A stretch of 64,000 nt of DNA, from NCBI GenBank assembly GCA_900549415.1, contig URNX01000013.1:13115-77114 (forward strand), given 5' to 3'. The notes under the pieces are model-generated. The model saw only the letters and a program-made list of their open reading frames with translations. It searched no databases and was not told the origin of the DNA. Position numbers and translations under genes: made by a program. This document shows positions 34,633 to 43,133 of this stretch, one piece after another; within the stretch, counting starts at the first letter, position 1; each line of letters opens with the position of its first letter. The DNA comes from an uncultured bacterium. Lineage in GTDB: Bacteria; Verrucomicrobiota; Lentisphaeria; Victivallales; UBA1829.

Positions 34633-35681
34633 CAGGAATCCCTCCGGACTTTAAGCAGCGGAAAGTAGAACAGCTGGAAGTAGAGCATAGCGGGGAGCAA
34701 TCCGCCGGGAAGTGCAAAAAGAGTCATGCCGATCCGCTTCGGTTTTGAGGAGAGGCGGGCGAATTCGCGGAAGACGGCGTTCGTTCCTGAACCAAGCAGC
34801 ATCGCGCGGACGGCACGGCGGTCGCGCATAGGATACTTCTGGTTGTTTTTCGGATAGAAGAAGAACCAGATGAAAATGGAGATCCATTTGTTCGCCCAGA
34901 TCCGGCGGATGTCCTGCGGAACATTGTGCTTTTTGAGAAATTCCGGAACGAAGGCGAATTCGGCTCCGAGGTCATGCAGAATGCGTGCGGAATTCTTTGT
35001 TGTGACCGATTCGGGACGGCGGCGGTAGATGTAAAGGCTTTCCGCAAGGTAGAGCGTATGCTTTGCGAGGAACCAGCAGCGGGGAGTCCATTCGAAATCT
35101 TCCATCAGAAGTCCGGGATTCTGATACAGTTTGTTTTCCCGCAGAAATGCGGTGCGGCAGATGTTGAGCCATGTGTAGCCGCCGACAGCTCCGCCGTTTC
35201 CCATTTTGCGGATCAGGTCGGGCCCCGTCATGGAATTCCCGGATTCGGATGAAGGAAGGTTTGCAAGGGGGCGTCCGGGCTGCAGCGATCCGTCCGGCTG
35301 TTCGAGAATCTCTTCCCCGTTGAAGTGCAGAACATCGGTTTCCGGGTGCTTTTCGAGCAGAGCCGCGGCGCGTTCGAGCATCTCCAGCTTGAGCAGGTCG
35401 TCACCGTCGAGAAACGCAAGATATTTGCCCGCCGCATGATCCATGGCGTAGTTCCGGGAGACGGACGCGGAGCCGCTTTTCGGGAGCGCTGCAGTTTTGA
35501 AACGCGGGTCGGCGGTTTCCTTCCGTCTGCAGATTTCGAGCGAACGGTCGGTGGATTCTTCCACAATCATGAGGCACTCGAAATCGGGGAATGTCTGGGC
35601 GGAGACGGAATCGAGAGCCTGCATGAGGTACGGTTCTGTCTGATGTGCAATGACTGCAACGGTGAAGCGCGGAGTTTTCAT
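34632..35681 (-). CDS. GT2-family glycosyltransferase (middle tandem paralog)
   Basis: 349 aa. It shares long near-identical blocks with the next gene upstream: VAVIAxQTEP, EESTDRSLEIC, PKSGSASVSRNYAM and AFLDGDD. The DxD site is the DGDD near residue 95. Same length and same C-terminal aromatic tail as its paralogs. Overlaps the upstream gene by 4 bp. It adds a sugar to the growing repeat; donor unknown. Confidence 0.9.
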   Translation of the reverse strand: MKTPRFTVAVIAHQTEPYLMQALDSVSAQTFPDFECLMIVEESTDRSLEICRRKETADPRFKTAALPKSGSASVSRNYAMDHAAGKYLAFLDGDDLLKLEMLERAAALLEKHPETDVLHFNGEEILEQPDGSLQPGRPLANLPSSESGNSMTGPDLIRKMGNGGAVGGYTWLNICRTAFLRENKLYQNPGLLMEDFEWTPRCWFLAKHTLYLAESLYIYRRRPESVTTKNSARILHDLGAEFAFVPEFLKKHNVPQDIRRIWANKWISIFIWFFFYPKNNQKYPMRDRRAVRAMLLGSGTNAVFREFARLSSKPKRIGMTLFALPGGLLPAMLYFQLFYFPLLKVRRDS

Positions 35682-36733
35682 TTCTTTAATTTCCTTTTGA
35701 TTGCGGAAAAGTAAATTTTCTGAAAGAAAAACATTGCGGGGAGCATCCCAGTATATCTGGTGAGGAGGAAGACTCTCATTCCGATCCGCTTCGGCAGCGT
35801 TGCGAGTCTGGCGCAGCGCTTGAGAGTCGCTGTATTGCCGGAGGCGAAAAGAATTTTAGCCGCGGCTTTCCGGTCCGCCATCGTCAGCTTTTCATTGTTG
35901 CGCGGATGAAAGAAGGTGTCCAGGATCCGGGAAGTCCATTTGTTCGCCCAGATTCGCTGAATGGAGAGCGGAACACGGTATTTGCGGATGAACGGCGGAA
36001 CGCAGGCGAACTGACGAACCATATCGAAGAGGAAGCGCGGGGATTTTTCACTGGTGATGGAGTCGTTCCGGCGGCAGTAGACGTAGAGCGGATCGGGCAG
36101 GCAGACGATGCGTTTTGCGAGGAACCAGCAGCGGAAGACCCACTCGAAATCTTCGAGGATCAGACCTCTGTTCTGATAGAGTTCATTTTTGCGGAGGAAA
36201 TCTGCGCGGCAGACGTTGATTGCCGTTGCGCCGAAGACGGTTCCGGTGGTTCCGGTCAGCAGAGTCATTTCCTGTCCGGTCAGCAGACGGTTCATTGCTT
36301 CCGGCGGGAGTTCAGAGAGGTGCTGAGGCGCGGAAAAAGTCCCGTCGGGCTGCTGGAAGACTTTGTGAAAAGTAACCTGGATGATATCGAGATTGCGGAA
36401 TTTCTCGTTTGCCGTATAGACTTTTTCAAGCATTTCGGGCATGAACCAGTCGTCGCCGTCGAGAAATGCAATGTACTCGCCTTCCGCATGAGCCATTGCA
36501 TAATTCCGCGAGACGGAAGCGGAGCCGCTTTTCGGGAGCGAAACGGTTTTGAAACGTGGATCCCTGCACTCCATTTTTTTGCAGATTTCGAGCGAACGGT
36601 CGGTGGATTCCTCGACAACCATGAGACATTCGAAGTCGGGGAAGGTTTGTCCGGAAACGGAGTTGAGCGCTTTCTGCAGACTGGGTTCGGTCTGATACGC
36701 TATGACGGCAACGGTGAAATAGGGCTTTGTCAT
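35678..36733 (-). CDS. GT2-family glycosyltransferase (upstream tandem paralog)
   Basis: 351 aa. TVAVIAYQTEPSLQKAL opening, CLMVVEESTDRSLEIC, LPKSGSASVSRNYAMAHAEG and IAFLDGDDWF metal site. Strong similarity to the middle paralog extends to DNA in places, so the duplication is comparatively recent. Begins directly after the GT8-like gene stop with no intergenic base to spare. Confidence 0.9.
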   Translation of the reverse strand: MTKPYFTVAVIAYQTEPSLQKALNSVSGQTFPDFECLMVVEESTDRSLEICKKMECRDPRFKTVSLPKSGSASVSRNYAMAHAEGEYIAFLDGDDWFMPEMLEKVYTANEKFRNLDIIQVTFHKVFQQPDGTFSAPQHLSELPPEAMNRLLTGQEMTLLTGTTGTVFGATAINVCRADFLRKNELYQNRGLILEDFEWVFRCWFLAKRIVCLPDPLYVYCRRNDSITSEKSPRFLFDMVRQFACVPPFIRKYRVPLSIQRIWANKWTSRILDTFFHPRNNEKLTMADRKAAAKILFASGNTATLKRCARLATLPKRIGMRVFLLTRYTGMLPAMFFFQKIYFSAIKRKLKK

Positions 36734-37672
36734 TTATTTTCCTCCGGTCAGGCGTTTCAGGCGGTTTCTGATTTTTGTGTCGAGGCTGATGAACGGGGCG
36801 GCAATCCGGCAGAGCGTTTCGTGTGCGGAGTTCAGCGGAAACGGAACGTCGGCGGGACGGATGAACCCTGCGGCGAGGGCGTAGTTGACCACGTCCGTGT
36901 AGCGCTTGAAATGCCGGATGGAGTACGGGGTCCAGCCGCGCCACGGTTTCGGCGAGCCGATGAAGTGAACATAGAGCTCGTTGATGTCCTTGTCCAGACG
37001 GTAGGTTTTCGCGGTTTCCGGCGCGCAGCCGGCAAAACAGAGGAGGCTGTTGAGCACGGATTCATCGAGCTGATGATAGAATTTGAGGCTGCGGTCGACG
37101 ACGCCGACGTTTCCGGCGGGAAGGAGCTTCATCATCTGTTCATCCCAGCGTTCAAGGAAGGGGCGCGCGGATTTGTGAACGGAGAGGAAGCAGGCGGAAC
37201 AGCTCTGGAGATTGCGCGGAGTCTGACGCTCACCGACGTCTGCGCGCCACGCGTCGAGAATCGCGGAGGGAATGGTGTGTCCGTCTTCGCCGCATGTGTA
37301 ATTGCGGAACGCCTGCGGATTTTCCTGTTCGGAACGTTTGCGGATATGGATTTCGCCCGGATGTTCTGGAATGAGGCGGGCGGAGCAGTTGCCGGTGAAA
37401 AAGCTGTCGCTGTCAACCCAGGTGATGTATTCGGTATCGGCGAGAAGCATGATTGCCGGTTTGATGCACGTGAGCGAACGGGAGGTGGAATCAAGGTGAT
37501 GGATGCGGGCGTTTCCGAGCTGTTCGAGCATGGCGGCAGCTTCGGGCGTGAAACGGTATGCTCCGACGAGGACGGGTTCATCCATTCCGTTTTTCCGCAT
37601 GGATGCGATCAGCAGAAAGATTCCCCAGAGATAATTGATGTCACCGGCGGTGACGACTGTATTGTTTTTCAT
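36734..37672 (-). CDS. GT8-like glycosyltransferase
   Basis: 312 aa. The GT-A fold has the metal-binding DSD in ITWVDSDSFF (Asp87, Asp89) and the C-terminal HFIGSPKPWRGW, which is the H-x-x-G-x-x-KPW signature of retaining GT8 enzymes. The N-terminus VVTAGDINYLWGIFLLIASM fits the donor-binding strand and helix. It presumably acts on the lipid-linked glycan. Overlaps the upstream polymerase gene by 4 bp. Confidence 0.8.
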   Translation of the reverse strand: MKNNTVVTAGDINYLWGIFLLIASMRKNGMDEPVLVGAYRFTPEAAAMLEQLGNARIHHLDSTSRSLTCIKPAIMLLADTEYITWVDSDSFFTGNCSARLIPEHPGEIHIRKRSEQENPQAFRNYTCGEDGHTIPSAILDAWRADVGERQTPRNLQSCSACFLSVHKSARPFLERWDEQMMKLLPAGNVGVVDRSLKFYHQLDESVLNSLLCFAGCAPETAKTYRLDKDINELYVHFIGSPKPWRGWTPYSIRHFKRYTDVVNYALAAGFIRPADVPFPLNSAHETLCRIAAPFISLDTKIRNRLKRLTGGK

Positions 37673-39018
37673 GCGGCAAGTCTCCTTGATTCGATGTTTT
37701 GAAGGGAGGCGGCTTTCAGTTCGCGCCAGTGGCGGTTCATATAGTCAATGACGGCGAAGAAGATCATGAGTTCGAGGAAGTTCACCTGCTGTTTGAGGAC
37801 CCATTCGAGAACGGACTGGATGTAAATGACCGTAAATCCTCCGAGCAGTCCGGCCGGGATGAAGAAGTATTCTGTGCGGCGCAGTCTGCCTGCAAGCTTC
37901 AGCGCAACGATCCAGTGATAGAAGAAGAGAGCCAGCAGCAGGAGAAAACATGGAATTCCGCATTCGGCGCAGACAAGGAGATAGATGGTTTCGACAATGC
38001 CGTCCTTGTAGTCGTCGGTGAATCCTTTCTTGGGGTCGCGGTGTTCGCTGTATTCGTAAGGCGGGTTGATTTTGATTCCCCAGTTGTTGAGTCCGATGCC
38101 GAAGAGGGGTTCATCGAGAATCATGTTCCGTGCGGCGATGGCGAAGTTGATGCGGGTCTGCCCGGAGGATTCGGGGGCGGATTCGAAGCGTTCGATAAGG
38201 CGCGGCGCGAGAATGAGCAGACCGAGCAGTCCGGCAAGGAGCATTATGGAGAGAAACTGAACTTTGCGTATTTTCCAGTCGAAGAGGAGCGAGACGGCTG
38301 CGGTGATTCCGCATCCTACCGGGTAGCATACCATAGCTCCGCGGGAGTAGGTGCGGAAGAGCACGGCCGAGGCGAGCGCGAATACGCCGAATCCGATCCA
38401 GCGCATTTTTGCTCCGGATGCATTCAGAAAGAGCGACAGGAAAAGAGCTCCGAGCAGTCCGGCGAACATCGCAAGGCTGTTCTGATGCGGAAACTGCGCG
38501 CGTACCTGGTAGATTCCGGAGAAGTGCTGCTGAACTACGGAGAAAAAGACAAAGAGAACGACAACTGCGAATCCGGCAAGCAGCGGCAGCGGGTCGCCTT
38601 TTGTGAAATCCAGGTGGTAGTAGACTGCAAGATAGACAACGTAGACCATGCACATTTTCCAGACTTCAAAGACGGAGAACAGCGTGTTTTCCGCCGTCAG
38701 CAGGGAGGGCAGGGTGAGGAGAAAGTACCCGAGGTAAATCCATGCGCCCGGATTCGGCAGGAGAGGGCGCAGGCCGCGGCGCAGGACGAGCGCGCCGATG
38801 ATTGCCGCCGCGGCAAGATAGATCAGCGAGACTTCCATTCCGCGCGCGGTTCCGCGGTAGAGCTCGTGCGAGAAGAAGTTGATGGAAGTCTGCTGGAACA
38901 TGAGCAGAGGCAGAACCAGGGCAATGATGCTCCAGTACAGCAGACGGCGGTTCATCGAGAGGAAAACTGCCGCCGGCGGTACGCAGAAGAGAGTCGCTGT
39001 GAAGATGAGATATTTCAA
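37669..39018 (-). CDS. O-antigen ligase/polymerase-like membrane protein (Wzy/WaaL superfamily)
   Basis: 449 aa with about 11-12 membrane helices. A large periplasmic loop between late helices contains NMILDEPLFGIGLNNWG and H/R-rich residues (SEHRDPKKG), the usual catalytic loop of the family. It polymerises or transfers repeat units on the periplasmic side. Wzy and WaaL cannot be told apart by eye; the context of a Wzx/Wza/Wzc set favours Wzy. Starts 8 bp after the wza-like gene. Confidence 0.83.
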   Translation of the reverse strand: MKYLIFTATLFCVPPAAVFLSMNRRLLYWSIIALVLPLLMFQQTSINFFSHELYRGTARGMEVSLIYLAAAAIIGALVLRRGLRPLLPNPGAWIYLGYFLLTLPSLLTAENTLFSVFEVWKMCMVYVVYLAVYYHLDFTKGDPLPLLAGFAVVVLFVFFSVVQQHFSGIYQVRAQFPHQNSLAMFAGLLGALFLSLFLNASGAKMRWIGFGVFALASAVLFRTYSRGAMVCYPVGCGITAAVSLLFDWKIRKVQFLSIMLLAGLLGLLILAPRLIERFESAPESSGQTRINFAIAARNMILDEPLFGIGLNNWGIKINPPYEYSEHRDPKKGFTDDYKDGIVETIYLLVCAECGIPCFLLLLALFFYHWIVALKLAGRLRRTEYFFIPAGLLGGFTVIYIQSVLEWVLKQQVNFLELMIFFAVIDYMNRHWRELKAASLQNIESRRLAA

Positions 39019-39026
39019 ATTCCGCC

Positions 39027-40082
39027 TCAGAAATTAGCCCATGTGTAGACGGGGGAGAGAATCAGATTTGTCAGCTGTGCGGTCGGGATGAGTTTGCGCA
39101 CAAAGACGTTGTATTCCGCCATGTCGTCTTTCGGAATGTAGACGACGTCGCCCGGTTCAAGCATGACGTTCGGGGCGCGTCCCTGGAGTACGGCGTCGAG
39201 GTCGACTTTGTAGAGTGACGGGTTCGCCACGCCGCCGCGGATGATGATCGCATACTGCCAGTAGGTTTCCTTGACGTGTCCGCCGGAAGCAAGCAGTTCG
39301 AGAAGCCCGAGGTTCTTGTCCCAGAGACGTTTATGAGGAGTGTTGACTTCTCCGATGAGACAGACCATGCTTTCGGAGCGGACGGCGATGTAGATGTAGT
39401 CGCCTTTGCGGAGCTGGAGATTGTGGTCGGGATCGCCCTGTTCGATGGCTTTGAAGAAATCAAGCGGAATCGCTTTGCCGTCGCGGATGAAGAGGGAGTG
39501 CTGAAGGTCGGCTGCGTCGAGAACCTGCCCGTCGAAGTAACGGGTGGAGGAGCCTCCGGCCTGCGCATAGAGGTCGGTGAGACGCATTCCGTTTGAGATG
39601 CCGTACATGCCGGGATGTGTTACGGCTCCGGCGATGGAGGCTGTCTGCGAACTGATTTTGATGGGGGAAACGCCGACTTTCGGATTTTTGATGTAGACCT
39701 TCAGAATCTCTTCGAGTTTTTGCGAGGCTTCAAGCAGAGTGAGTCCGGCGAGCTTGATCTGCCCGATGAAGACCATGCCGATGAAGCCGTCGGGCGTGAC
39801 GGTTGTTTTGATATTGAGATCGGTGTGGTTGTAGACGACGATTTCGAGCATGTCCCCGGCATTGATTGTGTAGGGCGGCTCGGGCTGCTTTGCGAGGCGG
39901 CGGAGATAGGCGAGCTGCTTCGCCCGGTCTGCGTCGGTGACACCTGTTTCATCAACAATGGCGTTGCGGGATTCCGAGAGGAGGGGAAACTCGCTGTAGT
40001 TTGCCGTGAAGCGGTCGTAGCAGCCTGCGAGGAAAAGCGCGGCAGCGGAGATGAGAAGCGTGCGGAGAAGTTTCATGGTCAT
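39027..40082 (-). CDS. Polysaccharide export lipoprotein (Wza-like, outer membrane)
   Basis: 351 aa. Lipoprotein signal with lipobox LAGC (Cys21). The PES domain starts YTINAGDMLEIVVYNHTDL and runs to about residue 150; SLBB-type repeats follow (SIAGAVTHPGMYGI; CLIGEVNTPHKRL), with the closing LEPGDVVYIPK. It forms the outer-membrane channel with the Wzc-like protein encoded just upstream, and overlaps that gene by 4 bp. Shorter than Wza and lacking an obvious final amphipathic barrel helix, so another porin may finish the channel. Confidence 0.93.
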   Translation of the reverse strand: MTMKLLRTLLISAAALFLAGCYDRFTANYSEFPLLSESRNAIVDETGVTDADRAKQLAYLRRLAKQPEPPYTINAGDMLEIVVYNHTDLNIKTTVTPDGFIGMVFIGQIKLAGLTLLEASQKLEEILKVYIKNPKVGVSPIKISSQTASIAGAVTHPGMYGISNGMRLTDLYAQAGGSSTRYFDGQVLDAADLQHSLFIRDGKAIPLDFFKAIEQGDPDHNLQLRKGDYIYIAVRSESMVCLIGEVNTPHKRLWDKNLGLLELLASGGHVKETYWQYAIIIRGGVANPSLYKVDLDAVLQGRAPNVMLEPGDVVYIPKDDMAEYNVFVRKLIPTAQLTNLILSPVYTWANF

Positions 40083-42061
40083 CCTTTCTGCTCCATGTCT
40101 CTGGACGGATTGCCGATGATGACGGCGTAGAGCGGGCGGGTGTTGCTTTTGTTGATATTGATTACATGACGCAGCATCATGCGCGGCGTGCGTTCTGCTC
40201 CGACGAGGATGATGGAGGCGTCGCAGAATGCGAACATCTGCCGGAAGAAGAGCCCCTGTTTCTGAACGGGCAGTTCCCGGGTGATGAAGATGAGATCGAA
40301 GTTTTTCCCGAGCTCTTTCAAGTCCTCTTTGAGCAGGCTCAGTTCGGCGTGGGTGAGCATGTACGGGTTTTCAACGGGGAGAAAGCCTTCGCCGCCGGAG
40401 CAGAAGATGGAATGGAGAAGTGTCATGCTGCCGTTTTCCTCGAAACTTGCGGAATCGACGATGCGGAGAATCATGACGCGTTTTCCGTTGGATGCGCTCT
40501 GCCAGAGGAGTGTTTCGGCGAGTTCCGGGGGAGTTTCGGAGCCCGGAAGATGACCGATGAAAACAAGTTTGGCTTTCGGGTTGGCGTCAAAAAATGTGTA
40601 GTAGATTTCGCCGAGCATATTGCGTCCGTGGGAAGCGGGGCCGTACCCGTTTCCTCCGCGCGGGAGTATGCCGAGCGGGACGATCCCGAAGTAGCAGTCG
40701 AGCTCTTTGAAGCTTTCGACTTTTCCTGTTGTAAATTTGAAGACCAGCAGGGCAACGGCCGCGAATCCGGTCAGGAAGAGCGAGAGAAAAAGAACGATTG
40801 CGATTTTCTTCTTGTCGAGCGCTTTTGCTTCCAGTGCGCGGTCTGCAAATTCGAGCGGCTGCAGTTCTTTTTCCGCGGAGACTTTGAGGTAGTTGAGGTC
40901 GGTGACCATGTGTTCCACGGTTTCAAGATTTTTCCGGTTGGTCTCCTGATGAAGTTTCAGCTGATTCAGCTGAGGAAGAATTTCAATGAGCTTCTTCATG
41001 GCGGCTTCGTTCTTGGCGAGTTCCTGACGCAGAACCGAAAGGTTTGCTGTGAGGTTGTCGTTTTCGGCGGACGCCTCTTCAAATTCCTTCCGGAGTTTTT
41101 CCGCGGCGCGGAGGCTTTCTTCGGAGACGGATTTTATGCCTTCGCGGCGGAGAAAATCATCGTAGGCTTTGCGCATGGCTTCGCGGCGGGCTTTCAGCGC
41201 GAGCAGTTTCGGGTTGCTGTCGGTGTAGAGCTGGCTCTGAACAAGCACTTCATCGTCGGTTTCTTTCAGGTCCTTGAGCTGTTCTTTGATTTTTGGTGCG
41301 TTGCGGAGCGCGTTCGGATCAAGATGGCTGATGAGCAGGGAGAGCTTCTGCTTGCGCATCGCCATGTTCGCCTGGCGGATGACGAGTTCGGACAGAGTCT
41401 GTTTCTGTTCGGAGATATGCTGACGGAGGCGTTCCAGTTCGGACGCGGGGTCGGTTAAGCCGACTTCCCGTGCGAGACGGACGGCCTGTTCCGCGTTTTC
41501 GCGGATGCTCTGTTCCAGACGTTTTTTCTGCTGCTGGATGGCGTCCATCCAGTTTGCGAGATCTGCGAGACGGAACGCGCGGTACTGCTCCATGCAGACG
41601 CGGGCAAAGGTGTTTGCTTTGAGAATGGCGTCCTTTTCCGTGTTGGCGCTTGCAAGAATCTGAAAGAGACGGTTCTGGTTGCGCTTCTGATGAATCTCAA
41701 TATTGTCGTTGGTGAGGCGTCCGGCGGCTCCGGTACGGGCGAGTTCCTCTGTGGTGCTGGAAAAGGTCGTGTTGCGTCCGAAAAGCTGAAGCATTGCATG
41801 GTCGTCGATCGGCTTGTAATAGGAGGATTCCTTCGGCTGGTAGAGCAGTTCCAGCTCCGCTGTGAAACGGGTCGCGGAGCGCTTGTTGCGGACAACAAGA
41901 AGCGCGGAGAGCAGAAGCAGAATAAGAAGGAAGAGAAGCCCGAACAGGAACAGGTGGCGGAGCAGGAGCTGCTGCACGAGCTTGCGGAGCTTCTCCATGC
42001 GCAGAAGCTGTTCGCGTTCGTTTTCTTCTTCAAAATTGATTTGCGGGTTGTTCTGGTTCAT
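40079..42061 (-). CDS. Wzc/Wzz-like polysaccharide copolymerase with degenerate BY-kinase domain
   Basis: 660 aa from the ATG at 42061; ATG at 42067 is also possible but lies against the GAAAG site. First membrane helix about residues 35-57, a long periplasmic coiled-coil region (about 170-400), second helix near 420-445, then a cytoplasmic domain (about 500-655) shaped like a BY-kinase. The Walker A position reads IGHLPGSETPPELAETL, with no GK(S/T), and there is no Tyr-rich tail. It probably sets chain length without kinase activity. Adjacent wza-like gene supports the export role. Confidence 0.85.
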   Translation of the reverse strand: MNQNNPQINFEEENEREQLLRMEKLRKLVQQLLLRHLFLFGLLFLLILLLLSALLVVRNKRSATRFTAELELLYQPKESSYYKPIDDHAMLQLFGRNTTFSSTTEELARTGAAGRLTNDNIEIHQKRNQNRLFQILASANTEKDAILKANTFARVCMEQYRAFRLADLANWMDAIQQQKKRLEQSIRENAEQAVRLAREVGLTDPASELERLRQHISEQKQTLSELVIRQANMAMRKQKLSLLISHLDPNALRNAPKIKEQLKDLKETDDEVLVQSQLYTDSNPKLLALKARREAMRKAYDDFLRREGIKSVSEESLRAAEKLRKEFEEASAENDNLTANLSVLRQELAKNEAAMKKLIEILPQLNQLKLHQETNRKNLETVEHMVTDLNYLKVSAEKELQPLEFADRALEAKALDKKKIAIVLFLSLFLTGFAAVALLVFKFTTGKVESFKELDCYFGIVPLGILPRGGNGYGPASHGRNMLGEIYYTFFDANPKAKLVFIGHLPGSETPPELAETLLWQSASNGKRVMILRIVDSASFEENGSMTLLHSIFCSGGEGFLPVENPYMLTHAELSLLKEDLKELGKNFDLIFITRELPVQKQGLFFRQMFAFCDASIILVGAERTPRMMLRHVININKSNTRPLYAVIIGNPSRDMEQKG

Positions 42062-42071
42062 ATACATTCTT

Positions 42072-43133
42072 TCAGTTGAAGTTCTGCCATGCATGGTAAA
42101 GCCGTTTGGGGCATGGCGGATAGAGCGGAGCGGAATTCAGAGCATCATGAAGTTCCGCGATTACGCAGACCAGCGGATCATCGCGGAACATCGGTGCGGG
42201 TTCAAGCGTGCGGGTGCGCAGAATCCAGCGCAGAAGCTGTTTCCAGCCGCAGGCGTCTTCTCTTTGAGCGAGCGTATGCAGAGCGCGGCGCAGTTCTCCG
42301 GGAGAGTGCGCGCCGGTGAGACGGAGCAGTGTGCTGTTCCAGAGTTCGCGCAATTCACACCAGTGAGCAGCGGGATCGGCTGGCATCCGGTCATGCGGAG
42401 CTGTTTTGAATGCAACCGCCTGAGCGTAGAGTTCGGCGGTTCGCCGAGGGAAAACACCGGTGCGGGCAAGTTCAAGCAGACGCTCTCTGCGTTCTTCCAC
42501 ATGCCAGAGATACCCTTTGTCCGCGATGAGGAATGCATCGCCGCAGCCGAGGATGCATTTGTTCCAGTTGCGGAGGATGAAGCCCGTATCGCCGGAGTGC
42601 GAGGCGAGCTTTTCTCCGGCGAAGAGCAGCCCCATTCCGCGGTTGAGCATCAGACGAACCGCTTCCATGAGCGGGAGCTGTTCCGGAGCAAGCACGGGAA
42701 CTGCGCCGGCCAGCGCATCATCGGAGCCGCAAATGGTGACGAACCCGTGGCGGAGCTCCTGAAACATCAGGGTTCGGGCGGAACGTTTGAGTTCGGAACT
42801 GTTTTTGACCGGACCGAAATCAACATCGATCCCGAGTTCCGCGTGCCATTTCCGGGAAACCTCGCGGAGGGCGGAATCGATATGCGCTTTGTCTGTCTTG
42901 CCAAGTCCGGTTCCGACAGGAAAGAAATCAAGGTCGTTGTAGAGACGGACGGTTCCGTTTTTGCAGAAGACCCCGCCTTCTCCGCGGCCGTACCCTCCGC
43001 CGAGATAGACCCCTGCAAGCCCGCGCAGGTTGAGCGCGGCAATGTCGCTGCGGATGCCCTCAAGAGCTTTGCGCAGGAGCGCTTCCGCCTCCGGGTTCGC
43101 TGAAGCGGTGAATTGGAGATTGTTCCGGTCCAT
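42072..43133 (-). CDS. Nucleotidyltransferase-fold protein of unknown role
   Basis: 353 aa, not a family I can name. Residues 45-54 read GGGYGRGEGG, followed by YNDLDFF with Asp67 and Asp69, and a further DVD at 103-105. This is the G-S/G spacing plus three acidic residues of the polymerase-beta-type nucleotidyltransferase superfamily. The rest is helical and rich in Arg and Leu. It could nucleotidylate a protein or small molecule during polysaccharide synthesis, but no substrate is evident. Tightly placed between a sugar-nucleotide-like gene (1-nt overlap) and the Wzc-like gene (gap 10 bp). Confidence 0.7.
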   Translation of the reverse strand: MDRNNLQFTASANPEAEALLRKALEGIRSDIAALNLRGLAGVYLGGGYGRGEGGVFCKNGTVRLYNDLDFFPVGTGLGKTDKAHIDSALREVSRKWHAELGIDVDFGPVKNSSELKRSARTLMFQELRHGFVTICGSDDALAGAVPVLAPEQLPLMEAVRLMLNRGMGLLFAGEKLASHSGDTGFILRNWNKCILGCGDAFLIADKGYLWHVEERRERLLELARTGVFPRRTAELYAQAVAFKTAPHDRMPADPAAHWCELRELWNSTLLRLTGAHSPGELRRALHTLAQREDACGWKQLLRWILRTRTLEPAPMFRDDPLVCVIAELHDALNSAPLYPPCPKRLYHAWQNFN

